This document shows, in pieces, positions 1 through 8,949 of a DNA stretch of 64,000 nt. The stretch is from DASWED01 sp036394995 (lineage in GTDB: Bacteria > Actinomycetota > UBA4738 > JACQTL01): positions 1 through 64,000 of the forward strand of contig DASWED010000117.1 of assembly GCA_036394995.1 (NCBI GenBank), given 5' to 3'. Each line of letters starts with the position of its first letter. The stretch's first letter is position 1. The position numbers were made by a program, and so were the translations under genes. The notes below the pieces were generated by a model that saw only the letters and a program-made list of their open reading frames with translations, ran no database searches and was not told where the DNA came from.

Positions 1-455
1 AGCCAGAAGTAGCGCAGCTTCTCGGGGGCCCCGCGGAAGCGGAAATGGATCACGGTGCGGCCGGCGGGCAGCGCGTCGGTCTTGACTGTGGTTCGCACCC
101 ACCACATGAGCAGCCCGGTATCGGGTGTCTCCTCGAAGATCGGGCGTCTCAGCCAGCGCTCGCTCCAGACGCCGATCTGAGCGACGACCGGCCCGAGCTC
201 CTCCCCGGCGGGAGTCAGGTGGTACTCGCTGCCCTTGCCGCCCGGGCGCTGTCGGCGCTCCACGATTCCCGCACGCTCGAGCTGGCGGAGGCGCTTGGTG
301 AGCAGCGATGAGGACATCAGCGGGACTCCGCGCTGGATGTCGTTGAAGCGGCGGCTGCCGGTGAGCGCCAACTCACGGATCACCAGCGGCGTCCAGCGCT
401 CGGTGAGCACCTCGGCCGCCTGTGCGATTGGGCAGAACTGACCGTAGCCCGGCAT
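1..455 (-). CDS. HxlR-family winged-helix transcriptional regulator (partial, C-terminus beyond window)
   Basis: About 151 residues are visible and the gene runs off the left edge. The N-terminus has the HxlR signature: an early Cys (GQFCPIAQ), then ERWTPLVIRELALTG, then the helix-turn-helix and wing (SSSLLTKRLRQLERAGIVER). HxlR proteins are DNA-binding redox or metabolite sensors. The visible C-terminal part continues past the usual ~110-residue HxlR length, so a second domain is present; such extensions are often SCP2-like, but I cannot confirm that here. The ATG at 455 lies 6 nt after a TAGAGT -10 box (462-467) with no Shine-Dalgarno, so the transcript is probably leaderless. A perfect palindrome overlaps its -35 region, suggesting autoregulation. 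Confidence 0.85.
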   Translation of the reverse strand, partial: MPGYGQFCPIAQAAEVLTERWTPLVIRELALTGSRRFNDIQRGVPLMSSSLLTKRLRQLERAGIVERRQRPGGKGSEYHLTPAGEELGPVVAQIGVWSERWLRRPIFEETPDTGLLMWWVRTTVKTDALPAGRTVIHFRFRGAPEKLRYFW

Positions 456-480
456 GGCCGAACTCTACACTCCGGTCGGC

Positions 481-513
481 CGCGATCAACTGCAGATTTT
501 GCAGTTGATCGCG
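481..513. promoter_or_regulatory. Perfect 14-bp-arm palindrome, likely HxlR operator with divergent promoters
   Basis: Arms CGCGATCAACTGCA (481-494) and TGCAGTTGATCGCG (500-513) are exact reverse complements around a 5-nt GATTT spacer. Each arm contains TTGATC in outward orientation, usable as a -35 element. On the minus strand TTGATC (484-489) is 16 nt from TAGAGT (462-467), giving a promoter for the HxlR gene. On the plus strand TTGATC (505-510) is 17 nt from a weak TGAAGT (528-533) serving the gene at 586. A dimeric winged-helix regulator bound here would block both promoters. That the HxlR protein is the binder is inference. Confidence 0.7.
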
Positions 514-585
514 AGCTCCGGGCGCGATGAAGTTGCCGCAACAAGGCCACCCAGCAGCGGGCCGAGGCCAGGCGAAAGGAGAGTC

Positions 586-831
586 ATGTACGTCCTCACG
601 ATTCACGCGATTTCCGACCCGGACGCGTTCTGGGGCGGACAGCTGGACCTGCCGGAGGGAACCGAGCAGCCGATCGCATGGCCGAGCTCTGACGGCACCC
701 GGGGGGTGTGCGTCTTCAAGTCCGATTCCGTCAACACGGTGAGGAACCTCGTCGACGGCGCAACGGGAGAGATCAGCAGCAACGAGTACATCGCGATCAA
801 CGAGGGCAGCGCGCTCGGGCTGCCCGTCTAG
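586..831 (+). CDS. Small conserved-type protein of unknown function (81 aa)
   Basis: The frame is open from ATG 454, but the ATG at 586 is preceded by a good ribosome-binding site (AAAGGAGAG), and the upstream ATG lies inside the divergent promoter, so 586 is preferred. The product is a compact, acidic, soluble protein (MYVLTIHAISDP to SALGLPV) with no signal peptide, membrane segment or metal motif. I do not recognise a characterised family. It is transcribed divergently from an HxlR regulator across a shared palindrome, so it is the likely regulated target. A short stress- or redox-linked protein is possible, but nothing in the sequence fixes a function. Confidence 0.75.
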   Translation: MYVLTIHAISDPDAFWGGQLDLPEGTEQPIAWPSSDGTRGVCVFKSDSVNTVRNLVDGATGEISSNEYIAINEGSALGLPV

Positions 832-856
832 GACTCATCCCTCACCGCACCGCTTC

Positions 857-880
857 GAAGGCCCTCCAGTGAGGGCCTTC
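857..880. terminator. Hairpin terminator after the small gene
   Basis: A perfect 10-bp stem (GAAGGCCCTC and GAGGGCCTTC) with a CAGT loop starts 26 nt after the stop codon at 831. There is no strong T-run, as is common in GC-rich actinobacteria. Confidence 0.7.
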
Positions 881-1173
881 GGCGTGTTCAGGGCCGAGCG
901 TCTGCGGAGGGCTTGTGGATCGCGAGAGCACACGCAGCCGCCTATCTCGACTCTTGCTGCTCGCTGCCTGGCCCGGCGGCACAGCGACCGGCCAGATGCC
1001 GCCCTGGTGCGGAGATCCATCCGCCTGCGGCGCCTCCGTTCCGTCTTGCCCATCTCGTCGCCCCTTCAGGCCATGTACAGCTCATGTACGTCCACCAGGG
1101 CGGTGAGGCGACACAGTGGTCGAGCGCGATCGAACTGGACAGGCCCGTAGCGCTTCGGGTCACCCGGGAGCTC
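881..1173. other. Intergenic stretch with no supported gene
   Basis: This is about 290 bases between a plus-strand terminator and the end of a minus-strand gene. Several open frames cross it, but none has a ribosome-binding site or a recognisable protein sequence. I see no tRNA-like cloverleaf, repeat array or strong hairpin. Confidence 0.5.
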
Positions 1174-1398
1174 TCAGCTCTTCTTTGCGGCCGCCTTTCC
1201 GCCCTTGCGTCCCGCCGCCTTCTTCTGCGCCGTCGTGCCGCCCTGGCTCGAGGAGCTCCCCGATCCCGACTTCTTGCCTCCCCGGCTGGACGCTCCGGGT
1301 GAGTTGGAGATTCGGGCCGCCCGCTCCTTGGACATGCCCTTGTCCTTCAGGGCCTCGTACTGCTTCTCGTTCTTCACGGTGGCACGCCTGCCCGGCAT
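1174..1398 (-). CDS. Small lysine/glycine-rich basic protein (DUF7218-like)
   Basis: The product is 74 residues. The N-terminal third (VKNEKQYEALKDKGMSKERAARI) is a short helical segment shared by a family of actinobacterial proteins annotated as DUF7218; I place it there from memory of the pattern. The C-terminal half is low-complexity and strongly positive, ending in repeats such as GRKGGKAAAKKS that resemble DNA-binding KGG or AlaLys tails. A nucleoid- or nucleic-acid-associated role is therefore plausible but unproven. The start is supported by GGAGG 8 nt upstream of ATG 1398. It lies just downstream of a CBS-domain gene on the same strand and may share its transcript. Confidence 0.75.
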   Translation of the reverse strand: MPGRRATVKNEKQYEALKDKGMSKERAARISNSPGASSRGGKKSGSGSSSSQGGTTAQKKAAGRKGGKAAAKKS

Positions 1399-1440
1399 CC
1401 TGGCCCTCCTTCCTCGATCGTCGGGCGATCCCTCACGCGG

Positions 1441-1857
1441 CTACCGGTTCGGCCTGGCCGAGCTGATGTCGGCGAGCGCGGACTCGGGGTCCCGGCGGAC
1501 GGCCAGGTCGCCGATCGAGACCACGCCAACCACCGTCTCGCGGTCCACCACCGGCAGTCGGCGGAGGGCCTTCTCCCGCATCAGCCGGATGGCGTCGTCC
1601 ACGCCGGCGTCCCTGGACACGGTGACCAGCTCGCGGCTGCAGATCTCGGCGAGGGGCGTGTCCGGGCTCTTCCCCGCGGCCAGCCCGCGCACCACGATGT
1701 CGCGGTCGGTCACGATGCCGCAGGGCTTCCCGTCCTCCAGCACCACCACGCTGCCGACGTCGTAGTCCCGCATCGCCCGGGACGCCGCCACCAGGTTGGC
1801 GCTCGAGGGCAGGGTCGCCGGGTTGGGGGTCATGACATCCTCGATGCGCTGGGCCAT
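1441..1857 (-). CDS. CBS-domain pair protein
   Basis: A 138-residue protein made of two CBS motifs in tandem, forming one Bateman module. The first covers roughly residues 8-62 (ending GIVTDRDIVVRG) and the second roughly 73-125 (ending GVVSIGDLAVRR). Such stand-alone modules bind adenine nucleotides and report energy state, and actinobacterial relatives are often hypoxia- or stress-induced. The frame extends further upstream, but ATG 1857 with AGGAGG at correct spacing is the clear start. No catalytic domain is attached. A partner enzyme or channel is not evident nearby, though the basic protein downstream is in the same orientation. Confidence 0.88.
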   Translation of the reverse strand: MAQRIEDVMTPNPATLPSSANLVAASRAMRDYDVGSVVVLEDGKPCGIVTDRDIVVRGLAAGKSPDTPLAEICSRELVTVSRDAGVDDAIRLMREKALRRLPVVDRETVVGVVSIGDLAVRRDPESALADISSARPNR

Positions 1858-2035
1858 GGCAGCCTCCTTCCGGGTCGGGTTCCGATCGGGACGGACCGAC
1901 AGGGGTCGCCTCTTCTTCGATCTACCCATCGGCCGAACCCGCGGAACGCTGTCGGCCCGGGATTCACAGCGCCCGCTCATGATCCTCTGAGGGGCCCGAC
2001 CCCATTTTTGGGCGGATCGGCTCGACCGGCGGCGG

Positions 2036-2578
2036 ATGCTCAAGCTCATGGGCGTCGCGGGCATCGGTGGCGTGATCCTGGCCGCATGCGGATCGTCCGC
2101 CCCTCGATCGGCGGCGACGGCCTCGGCGACCGCGGCCGCCTCGAGCGGAGCTGACTGCGTCGCGATTCCCGAGGAGACCGCCGGGCCCTACCCCGGTGAG
2201 GGCTCGAACGGCCCCGACGTCCTGAGCCAGACCGGGATCGTCCGCCGCGACATCCGTTCGAGCTTCGGGGAGCTCTCGGGGACGGCCGAGGGCGTCCCGC
2301 TGACGATCAGGCTGTCGAGGTGTATCCGAACCTGGCGGCCGCGACCGACTCCGCGAACGTGATCGCGACGTCACAGATCGCGCTGCCGGAGGACACCTGC
2401 ACGGCGGTCTACGCGACGGCCGGCTACGAGCAGAGCGTGCAGAACCTCGGCCAGGTGAGCCTCCAGACCGACAACGTGTTCGGCGACGATGGCGGGGTCC
2501 ACGAGCTGGGGGACGGTGACGGGGAGCGTCGACGAGGGGCTCACCGTCGCGCTGACGGTCGGGGTCGCTGCCCGGTAG
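2036..2578 (+). pseudogene. Degraded intradiol ring-cleavage dioxygenase-like lipoprotein
   Basis: Two pieces of one protein lie in different frames. The N-terminal piece has a lipoprotein/Tat-type leader (GIGGVILAACGSS) and the CVAIPEETAGPYPGEGSNGP stretch typical of secreted intradiol-dioxygenase-like proteins. It reads to VPLTIRL near 2314. The C-terminal piece resumes at EVYPNLAAATD (2317) and runs through ALPEDTC, YATAGYEQSVQNL and DTVFGDDGG-like sequence. The segment expected between them, which carries the Tyr/His iron ligands, is absent. A second shift sits at a run of five Gs (2508-2512); removing one G restores ELGTVTGSVDEGLTVAL to a stop at 2576-2578. Arginines encoded just upstream of 2036 have no start codon, so the Tat motif also appears beheaded. 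Confidence 0.8.
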
Positions 2579-2611
2579 GCACGTCTCGCGCGTGCCGCAG
2601 CTCCCGGGTGC

Positions 2612-2653
2612 ACGAACGGGGAGGCCGCAGTGGCGCACGGCCTCCCCGTTCGT
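2612..2653. terminator. Bidirectional hairpin terminator
   Basis: A perfect 16-bp stem (2612-2627 with 2638-2653) with a 10-nt loop lies between the convergent dioxygenase pseudogene and the AHSA1 gene. The inner part is GGGGAGGCCG/CGGCCTCCCC. Confidence 0.85.
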
Positions 2654-2657
2654 CGTG

Positions 2658-3179
2658 TCAGCCGGCGAGCCTGCTGCCGGTCTCGAGCAGGGTCTTGAGG
2701 TCGCTGAGGACCCAGCTCCAGCCACCGCCGGCGCCCTCGGCTTCCCTCTCGCCTGCCGTCAGCGCGGCCAGCTTCGGGGCTCCCTCGAGCTCGTGGACGA
2801 GGGTGAGCTTGCTCACGCCGCCGCTGCTCTCCTCGATCTCGTACGTGAGGCGGGTGAATCCCTCCGCTTCCGTCTCTTTGTCCATGAGCATCCGCCAGGT
2901 CTGGACGAGCCGGCGCGGCGGATCGGCCTCGATCACCTCGCCATCGACCATCACGTCCGGGGTCGACAACCCCATCTGGGCTCCCGCCTTCTTCATCGCC
3001 TCGGTCGTCGGCACCCGGTACGAACCACCCGGGCGCAGCTCGTACTCCACCCGCCCGCCGAACCCGTACCGCTCGGTCCACTCGGGCTTCGTGATGGCGT
3101 CCCAGATGGCCTGGGGCGTGGCCTTGATGTACACGCGATACACCTGGGTCGTGATGCTCCTCTCGGTCATGGTCGTCAT
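2658..3179 (-). CDS. SRPBCC/AHSA1-like (START superfamily) protein
   Basis: A 173-residue AHSA1-type protein of the Bet v1-like fold. The first strand and helix read TTQVYRVYIKATPQAIWDAI, followed by the family's GRVEYELRPGG and the PPRRLVQTWRM strand. Such proteins bind hydrophobic ligands, and in bacteria they commonly sit behind an ArsR repressor; their substrates are rarely known. ATG 3179 overlaps the stop of the upstream arsR gene by 4 nt (ATGA), so the two are translationally coupled. A longer upstream start would run into arsR and is rejected. The gene ends just before a strong bidirectional terminator. Confidence 0.9.
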   Translation of the reverse strand: MTTMTERSITTQVYRVYIKATPQAIWDAITKPEWTERYGFGGRVEYELRPGGSYRVPTTEAMKKAGAQMGLSTPDVMVDGEVIEADPPRRLVQTWRMLMDKETEAEGFTRLTYEIEESSGGVSKLTLVHELEGAPKLAALTAGEREAEGAGGGWSWVLSDLKTLLETGSRLAG

Positions 3180-3502
3180 CCAGCTTCCTCCTTTTCGAGC
3201 TCGGACTTGAGGTCCGCGAGCGCGGACACCTGCCGCTCGCGGTACTTGTCGATCCACCGGTCGTGGATCAGCCGGATCGGGACCGGGTTCAGGAAGTGCA
3301 GCTTCTCCCGGCCCGAACGGCGTGTGACGACGAGGCCGGCGTCCTCCAGCACCCGCAGGTGCTTCATCACCCCGAACCGCGTCATCTCGAGCTCCGACTC
3401 GAGCTCCGTCAGCGTGCGGCCGTCACGCGCGAAGAGCCGGTCGAGCAGGAAACGGCGCGTCGGGTCCGCCAGCGCCTTGAACACGCGGTCGTCGTCGGTC
3501 AT
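3176..3502 (-). CDS. ArsR/SmtB-family winged-helix repressor
   Basis: A 108-residue helix-turn-helix protein. The N-terminus (DRVFKALADPTRRFLLDRL) and recognition region (FGVMKHLRVLEDAGLV) are characteristic of the ArsR family. No obvious Cys metal site is visible, matching the AHSA1-linked subgroup rather than metal sensors. ATG 3502 is chosen because it lies 7 nt downstream of a TATACT -10 box and has no Shine-Dalgarno, which fits a leaderless message. The longer frame to 3532 would begin inside the promoter. An inverted repeat between the -35 and -10 elements is a natural autoregulatory operator. Confidence 0.9.
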   Translation of the reverse strand: MTDDDRVFKALADPTRRFLLDRLFARDGRTLTELESELEMTRFGVMKHLRVLEDAGLVVTRRSGREKLHFLNPVPIRLIHDRWIDKYRERQVSALADLKSELEKEEAG

Positions 3503-3509
3503 GGCGGGG

Positions 3510-3539
3510 AGTATAGGTGACCAAATAGTCACATGTCAA
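3510..3539 (-). promoter_or_regulatory. arsR-AHSA1 promoter with embedded operator
   Basis: On the minus strand TTGACA (complement of 3534-3539) is 18 nt from TATACT (complement of 3510-3515), and ATG 3502 follows 7 nt later. The spacer contains the inverted repeat GTGAC-N6-GTCAC (3517-3532), placed so that a bound repressor would exclude RNA polymerase. Confidence 0.8.
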
Positions 3540-3616
3540 TCGGGCACGCTCCTGCCACTCGGGTCGCGTTCTGGTTTGGTGGGGTCGTCGAACGGCGCGA
3601 ACCGAAGGCGTGGGCA

Positions 3617-4126
3617 ATGGAGCTTCGGAATCTCTCGATGCACGACCTGTGGCTCTACGAGGCCATCCACTGCGACCCGGGGATGATGGAGCACCTGGGC
3701 GGCCCGCTGCCGCGTGAGGGGCTGCCGGAGAAGCTCGAACGGGACGTGGCCACGACCGAGGCCGGGGAGACGTGGGTCCTGGTGATCGTCCCCGACGAGG
3801 ATCCCGGGGCCGCGGCGGGGACCGTGGCCATCTGGGACCACGAGTGGGAGGGCCGGACCATCACGGAGATCGGGTGGATGGTGCTCCCGGCGTTCCAGGG
3901 CCGGGGCCTGGGCAGCGGGGCCGTGCGCGAGGCGTTGCGCAGGGTCCGTTCGGCAGGGAGGTGGGAAGTTGTCCACGCCTTCCCCCCCGTGGCGAACGTC
4001 CGGTCGAATGCGATGTGCCGGGCCCTGGGGTTCACGGTGCTCGGCGAGGGCGAGTTCCGGTTCCGGGATCGGGTCCTCCGGTGCAACCACTGGGAGCTCG
4101 ACCTGCGGAAAACCGGTCCAGCCTGA
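3617..4126 (+). CDS. GNAT-family N-acetyltransferase
   Basis: A 169-residue acetyltransferase of the GNAT fold. The acetyl-CoA pyrophosphate-binding loop is QGRGLGSG near residue 97, preceded by the beta-4 strand EIGWMVLPAF. The later N-x-x-S-N-AMCRALGF motif is typical of RimJ/RimL-like members that acetylate small molecules or protein N-termini. The acceptor cannot be told. ATG 3617 begins the domain cleanly (MELRNLS). The frame is open back to 3533 inside the divergent arsR promoter, so a 28-residue N-terminal extension is possible. Its 3' end overlaps a convergent short gene. Confidence 0.8.
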   Translation: MELRNLSMHDLWLYEAIHCDPGMMEHLGGPLPREGLPEKLERDVATTEAGETWVLVIVPDEDPGAAAGTVAIWDHEWEGRTITEIGWMVLPAFQGRGLGSGAVREALRRVRSAGRWEVVHAFPPVANVRSNAMCRALGFTVLGEGEFRFRDRVLRCNHWELDLRKTGPA

Positions 4127-4331
4127 CTCTCAGGGGACGCGGGGGGTCACGCCGATGGCGCTCCCGGGCCGTCGCCGAGCCCGAGCCCGAGTTCTTCGAG
4201 GAGCTCGAGGACGCCGCGGACGCCGAGAGCGAGCCCGCCAGGACGCCACCCGCCAGGAGCCCCGCCCCGAGCACCGCGGCCGAGCGTCCCCAGCGGCGCC
4301 GGATCCGGCCGCGCTGCGTGGTTCCATCCAT
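4032..4331 (-). CDS. Small exported or membrane-anchored protein, possibly truncated
   Basis: A strong GGAAGGAGGAAG ribosome-binding site precedes ATG 4331. The first ~45 residues are a clear signal or anchor: a basic start (RGRIRRRWGR), a hydrophobic core (AAVLGAGLLAGGVLAG), then Ser-rich low complexity. The remaining ~50 residues are Arg/Pro-rich, look non-native and overlap the 3' end of the convergent GNAT gene by 95 nt. This suggests a frameshift or lost C-terminal domain. I do not recognise the family; PepSY-type secreted proteins can have such leaders, but no such domain remains. Confidence 0.45.
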   Translation of the reverse strand: MDGTTQRGRIRRRWGRSAAVLGAGLLAGGVLAGSLSASAASSSSSKNSGSGSATARERHRRDPPRPLRVRLDRFSAGRAPSGCTGGPDPGTGTRPRRAP

Positions 4332-4452
4332 GTCTTCCTCCTTCCGGTCGCCGACGCCCGTTGCGCCGGTCGGAACCATGCTGGAGTCGACAAATGAACG
4401 GACCCGCAGACCTCCGTGTGAACCCTCGAAGAGGCGGGAGGGATCGGTCGGG

Positions 4453-4695
4453 CTACTCGCCCGGGGTGCTCTCGACCAGGTCGAGGGCGAGAGCGGTCTC
4501 CTTCTCGCCGCCGGCGGTCAGCGCCGCCGGCACGCGCGGAGGCCCCAGCTCCGCGACGGGGCCCCGCACGAGACGCTGCGCGCTCCCGTCCTGGAGCCAC
4601 CTGGCGCCGCACGCGAGGCACCGGCCGTTCGCGGGCCGCCGGTCGGTCAGGACGATGAGGATCTGGGTGTTGAAGCACGAAGGACAGCTGGTCAT
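4453..4695 (-). CDS. Small zinc-ribbon protein
   Basis: An 80-residue protein with two Cys pairs, CPSC (residues 4-7) and CLAC (26-29), spaced as a zinc ribbon, followed by a less conserved C-terminal tail. It has no signal peptide or membrane segment. The GGAGG box 6 nt before ATG 4695 supports the start. Small zinc ribbons of this kind often bind nucleic acids or act as protein-interaction modules; the sequence gives no specific role. It lies upstream of the short exported protein in the same orientation, with a gap of about 120 nt. Confidence 0.7.
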   Translation of the reverse strand: MTSCPSCFNTQILIVLTDRRPANGRCLACGARWLQDGSAQRLVRGPVAELGPPRVPAALTAGGEKETALALDLVESTPGE

Positions 4696-4771
4696 CCGTG
4701 GCCTCCGGGGGGAAGAGGAGACAGAAGTGTCGTTCGGCCCTCGGGGATTGTCAAAGCGACTGCGTGAGGGG

Positions 4772-5767
4772 TCAGCCCGGTTCGGCCTCGTGGCCGGGGG
4801 CGCTGCGGAGGAGCCCGTCGTACGCGTCGATCACGGTGAGGTCCCCGGAGACCACGCCGTGGATCCGCGAGCAGATCGGCATGTCCACGCCGGCGCGGCC
4901 GGCCAGCTCCATCACCAGCGACGCCGTCTTCACGCCCTCCGCCACCATGGTCATCTCGCCGAGGACCTCCTCGAGGCTCCGGCCCTTCCCCAGCTCCTCG
5001 CCGACGTGGCGGTTCCTGCTGTGCTTGCTGATGCAGGTCACCATGAGGTCGCCCATGCCGGCCAGCCCGGCGAAGGTCTGGGGCTCACCGCCCATGGCCA
5101 CCCCCAGCCGGGTCAGCTCGGCCAGGCCCCGGGCGATCACCGCGGCCCGGGTGTTGTCGCCGACCCCCAGGCCCTCGGCCATCCCCGCGGCGATGGCGAT
5201 GACATTCTTCAGCGCGCCCCCCACCTCGCACCCGATCACGTCGTGGTTCGTGTAGATCCGGAACATCCCCCGCCGCAGCACGTCCTGGAGGGCCGAAGCG
5301 ACCGAGAGGTCCTCCGTGGCCACCACGCTGGCCGCCGCGAAGCCGGCCATGATCTCCCGGGCGATGTTCGGGCCGGTCAGGGCCGATGAGGGATGTCCCG
5401 GGAGCACGTCCTTCACGACCTCGGTCATGCGCAACAGCGTTCCCTGTTCGAACCCCTTGGTCAGGCTGACCACCGGGATCCAGGGGCGGACGAATGGCGC
5501 GGCCCGCTCCAGAGCCTCCCGGAACCCGTGGGACGGGACGCCCACCACCAGGACGTCGGCCGGGGCCACGGCCTCCTCCAGATCCGACGTGGCTCGGAGC
5601 CCCTCGGGGAGCTGGAATCCCTCCAGGTACTTCGAGTTCGCGTGCTTCCGGTCGATCTCGGCGGCGACATCGGGGTCGCGGGCCCAGATCGTCGTGGGGT
5701 TCCGCCGCGCCGCGAGGGTGGCCACCGTGGTCCCCCAGGACCCGGCTCCCAGTACCGTGACCTTCAC
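4772..5767 (-). CDS. gpsA: NAD(P)H-dependent glycerol-3-phosphate dehydrogenase
   Basis: A 331-residue cytosolic enzyme that reduces dihydroxyacetone phosphate to sn-glycerol-3-phosphate for phospholipid synthesis. The Rossmann motif GAGSWGTTVA is at residues 7-16, and the family blocks SLTKGFE, LTGPNIARE, GCEVGGALKNVIAIAAG (with the catalytic Lys) and NTRAAVIARG are all present. The protein is close to the usual 330 residues. The start is GTG 5767, preceded by AGGAGGGG; the ATG further upstream would add about 64 atypical residues. It is transcribed divergently from an F420 nitroreductase gene. Confidence 0.97.
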   Translation of the reverse strand: MKVTVLGAGSWGTTVATLAARRNPTTIWARDPDVAAEIDRKHANSKYLEGFQLPEGLRATSDLEEAVAPADVLVVGVPSHGFREALERAAPFVRPWIPVVSLTKGFEQGTLLRMTEVVKDVLPGHPSSALTGPNIAREIMAGFAAASVVATEDLSVASALQDVLRRGMFRIYTNHDVIGCEVGGALKNVIAIAAGMAEGLGVGDNTRAAVIARGLAELTRLGVAMGGEPQTFAGLAGMGDLMVTCISKHSRNRHVGEELGKGRSLEEVLGEMTMVAEGVKTASLVMELAGRAGVDMPICSRIHGVVSGDLTVIDAYDGLLRSAPGHEAEPG

Positions 5768-5867
5768 GTTCGTCCCCTCCTGGATTCGGCGCCTCGGGCC
5801 GGCCCGGGCGAACCGTAGCACCCGGCGTGGGCGCACGCCGAGCGGGGTAGGGTCAGCACCGGGGCAC

Positions 5868-6311
5868 ATGGCGTCGATCCTGAAGCGGGGGCTGTGGCCG
5901 GTCATGGACCGGCTGTTCAAGGGCCACGTGGCGCTGTACCGGGCCACCGGCGGGCTCATCGGTCACCGCGCGCCGTTCGCCCCCCCGATCCTGCTGCTGG
6001 ACCACGTGGGGGCGAAGACCGGGAAGCGCCGGACCTCGCCGCTCGCCTACGTGGCCGACGGCGCGAACCTGGTGATCGTGGCCTCGAAGGGCGGCCATCC
6101 CCGGAACCCGGACTGGTACCACAACCTCCTGGCCCACCCGGACACCACGGTCCAGGTCGGTCCGAAGCGGCGCCCCGTGCGGGCCCGCGTGGCCACCCCC
6201 GCGGAACGGGAGCGGCTGTGGCCCAGGGTGGTCGAGACGTACCGCGGCTACGCCGGCTACCAGCAGAGGACCGAACGGCAGATCCCGCTGGTGATCCTCG
6301 AACCCCGCTGA
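5868..6311 (+). CDS. Deazaflavin (F420)-dependent nitroreductase family protein
   Basis: A 147-residue member of the DDN/FDOR-A split-barrel family. The signature GAKTGKRRTSPLAYVADG is followed by VIVASKGGHPRNPDWYHNL, the segment that binds the F420 phosphate and polyglutamate tail. The last third carries WPRVVETYRGYAGYQQRT. Such enzymes use reduced coenzyme F420 to reduce quinones, nitro compounds or other activated double bonds, often at the membrane. It indicates that the organism makes F420, consistent with an actinobacterium. ATG 5868 is the only start that fits the domain. The natural substrate is unknown. Confidence 0.92.
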   Translation: MASILKRGLWPVMDRLFKGHVALYRATGGLIGHRAPFAPPILLLDHVGAKTGKRRTSPLAYVADGANLVIVASKGGHPRNPDWYHNLLAHPDTTVQVGPKRRPVRARVATPAERERLWPRVVETYRGYAGYQQRTERQIPLVILEPR

Positions 6312-6339
6312 CCGAACGGCATGTCCCGCGATCGGGTGG

Positions 6340-6370
6340 TTGACCCGGGGCGTTGGGGTGACGCTATGAT
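6340..6370 (+). promoter_or_regulatory. Possible promoter of the SnoaL-like gene
   Basis: TTGACC (6340-6345) and TATGAT (6365-6370) are separated by 19 nt, slightly long, about 30 nt upstream of ATG 6401. Confidence 0.4.
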
Positions 6371-6400
6371 CCCCGCTCACGGGCCACCCAGGGAGGAAGC

Positions 6401-6772
6401 ATGCCGTCCCCGGAACAGATCACGACCGCAGTCGATGCCTACGCCAGATCCTTCGGGGCGGGCGACAAGGAGCTCTTCCTGTCGGCGCTGTCGGACGGGG
6501 TGACCCAGATCGACCCCGTGGGGTCGACCCCGAACCACGGCAAGGAGGCCCTGGCGGCCTTCTGGGACGGGCTGTTCGAGCTGTGCGACACGGTGGCGCT
6601 GGAGGCCCGGGACGTCTTCGTGGCCGGAGACGAGGCGGCGATGCTGTTCACCGTGGTCCAGGGACGCAAGGACGGCCAGCAGCTGACGTTCGAGGGCGTC
6701 GACGTGTTCCAGGTGGACGACGACGGGAAGATCGTGCTGATCAAGGGGTTCGGGCGCCTCCGTCAGGGGTGA
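6401..6772 (+). CDS. SnoaL-like / nuclear transport factor 2 fold protein
   Basis: A 123-residue cone-shaped alpha+beta (NTF2-like) protein, beginning EQITTAVDAYARSFGAGDKE and ending in the strand IVLIKGFGRL. It resembles ketosteroid-isomerase-like proteins: an acidic residue in TQIDPVGS sits in the position that often lines the pocket. The substrate cannot be inferred; members include isomerases, cyclases and non-catalytic binders. GGGAGGAAGC precedes ATG 6401. The gene ends 5 nt before the GTG start of glgX, so the two are probably cotranscribed. Confidence 0.85.
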   Translation: MPSPEQITTAVDAYARSFGAGDKELFLSALSDGVTQIDPVGSTPNHGKEALAAFWDGLFELCDTVALEARDVFVAGDEAAMLFTVVQGRKDGQQLTFEGVDVFQVDDDGKIVLIKGFGRLRQG

Positions 6773-6777
6773 ATCCG

Positions 6778-8945
<2,168 letters not shown>

Positions 8946-8949
<4 letters not shown>

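Noticed and set aside
881..1173. Possible RNA gene or short coding frame in the gap
   Set aside because: No cloverleaf, conserved stem set, ribosome-binding site or convincing protein; overlapping frames look like GC-bias artefacts.
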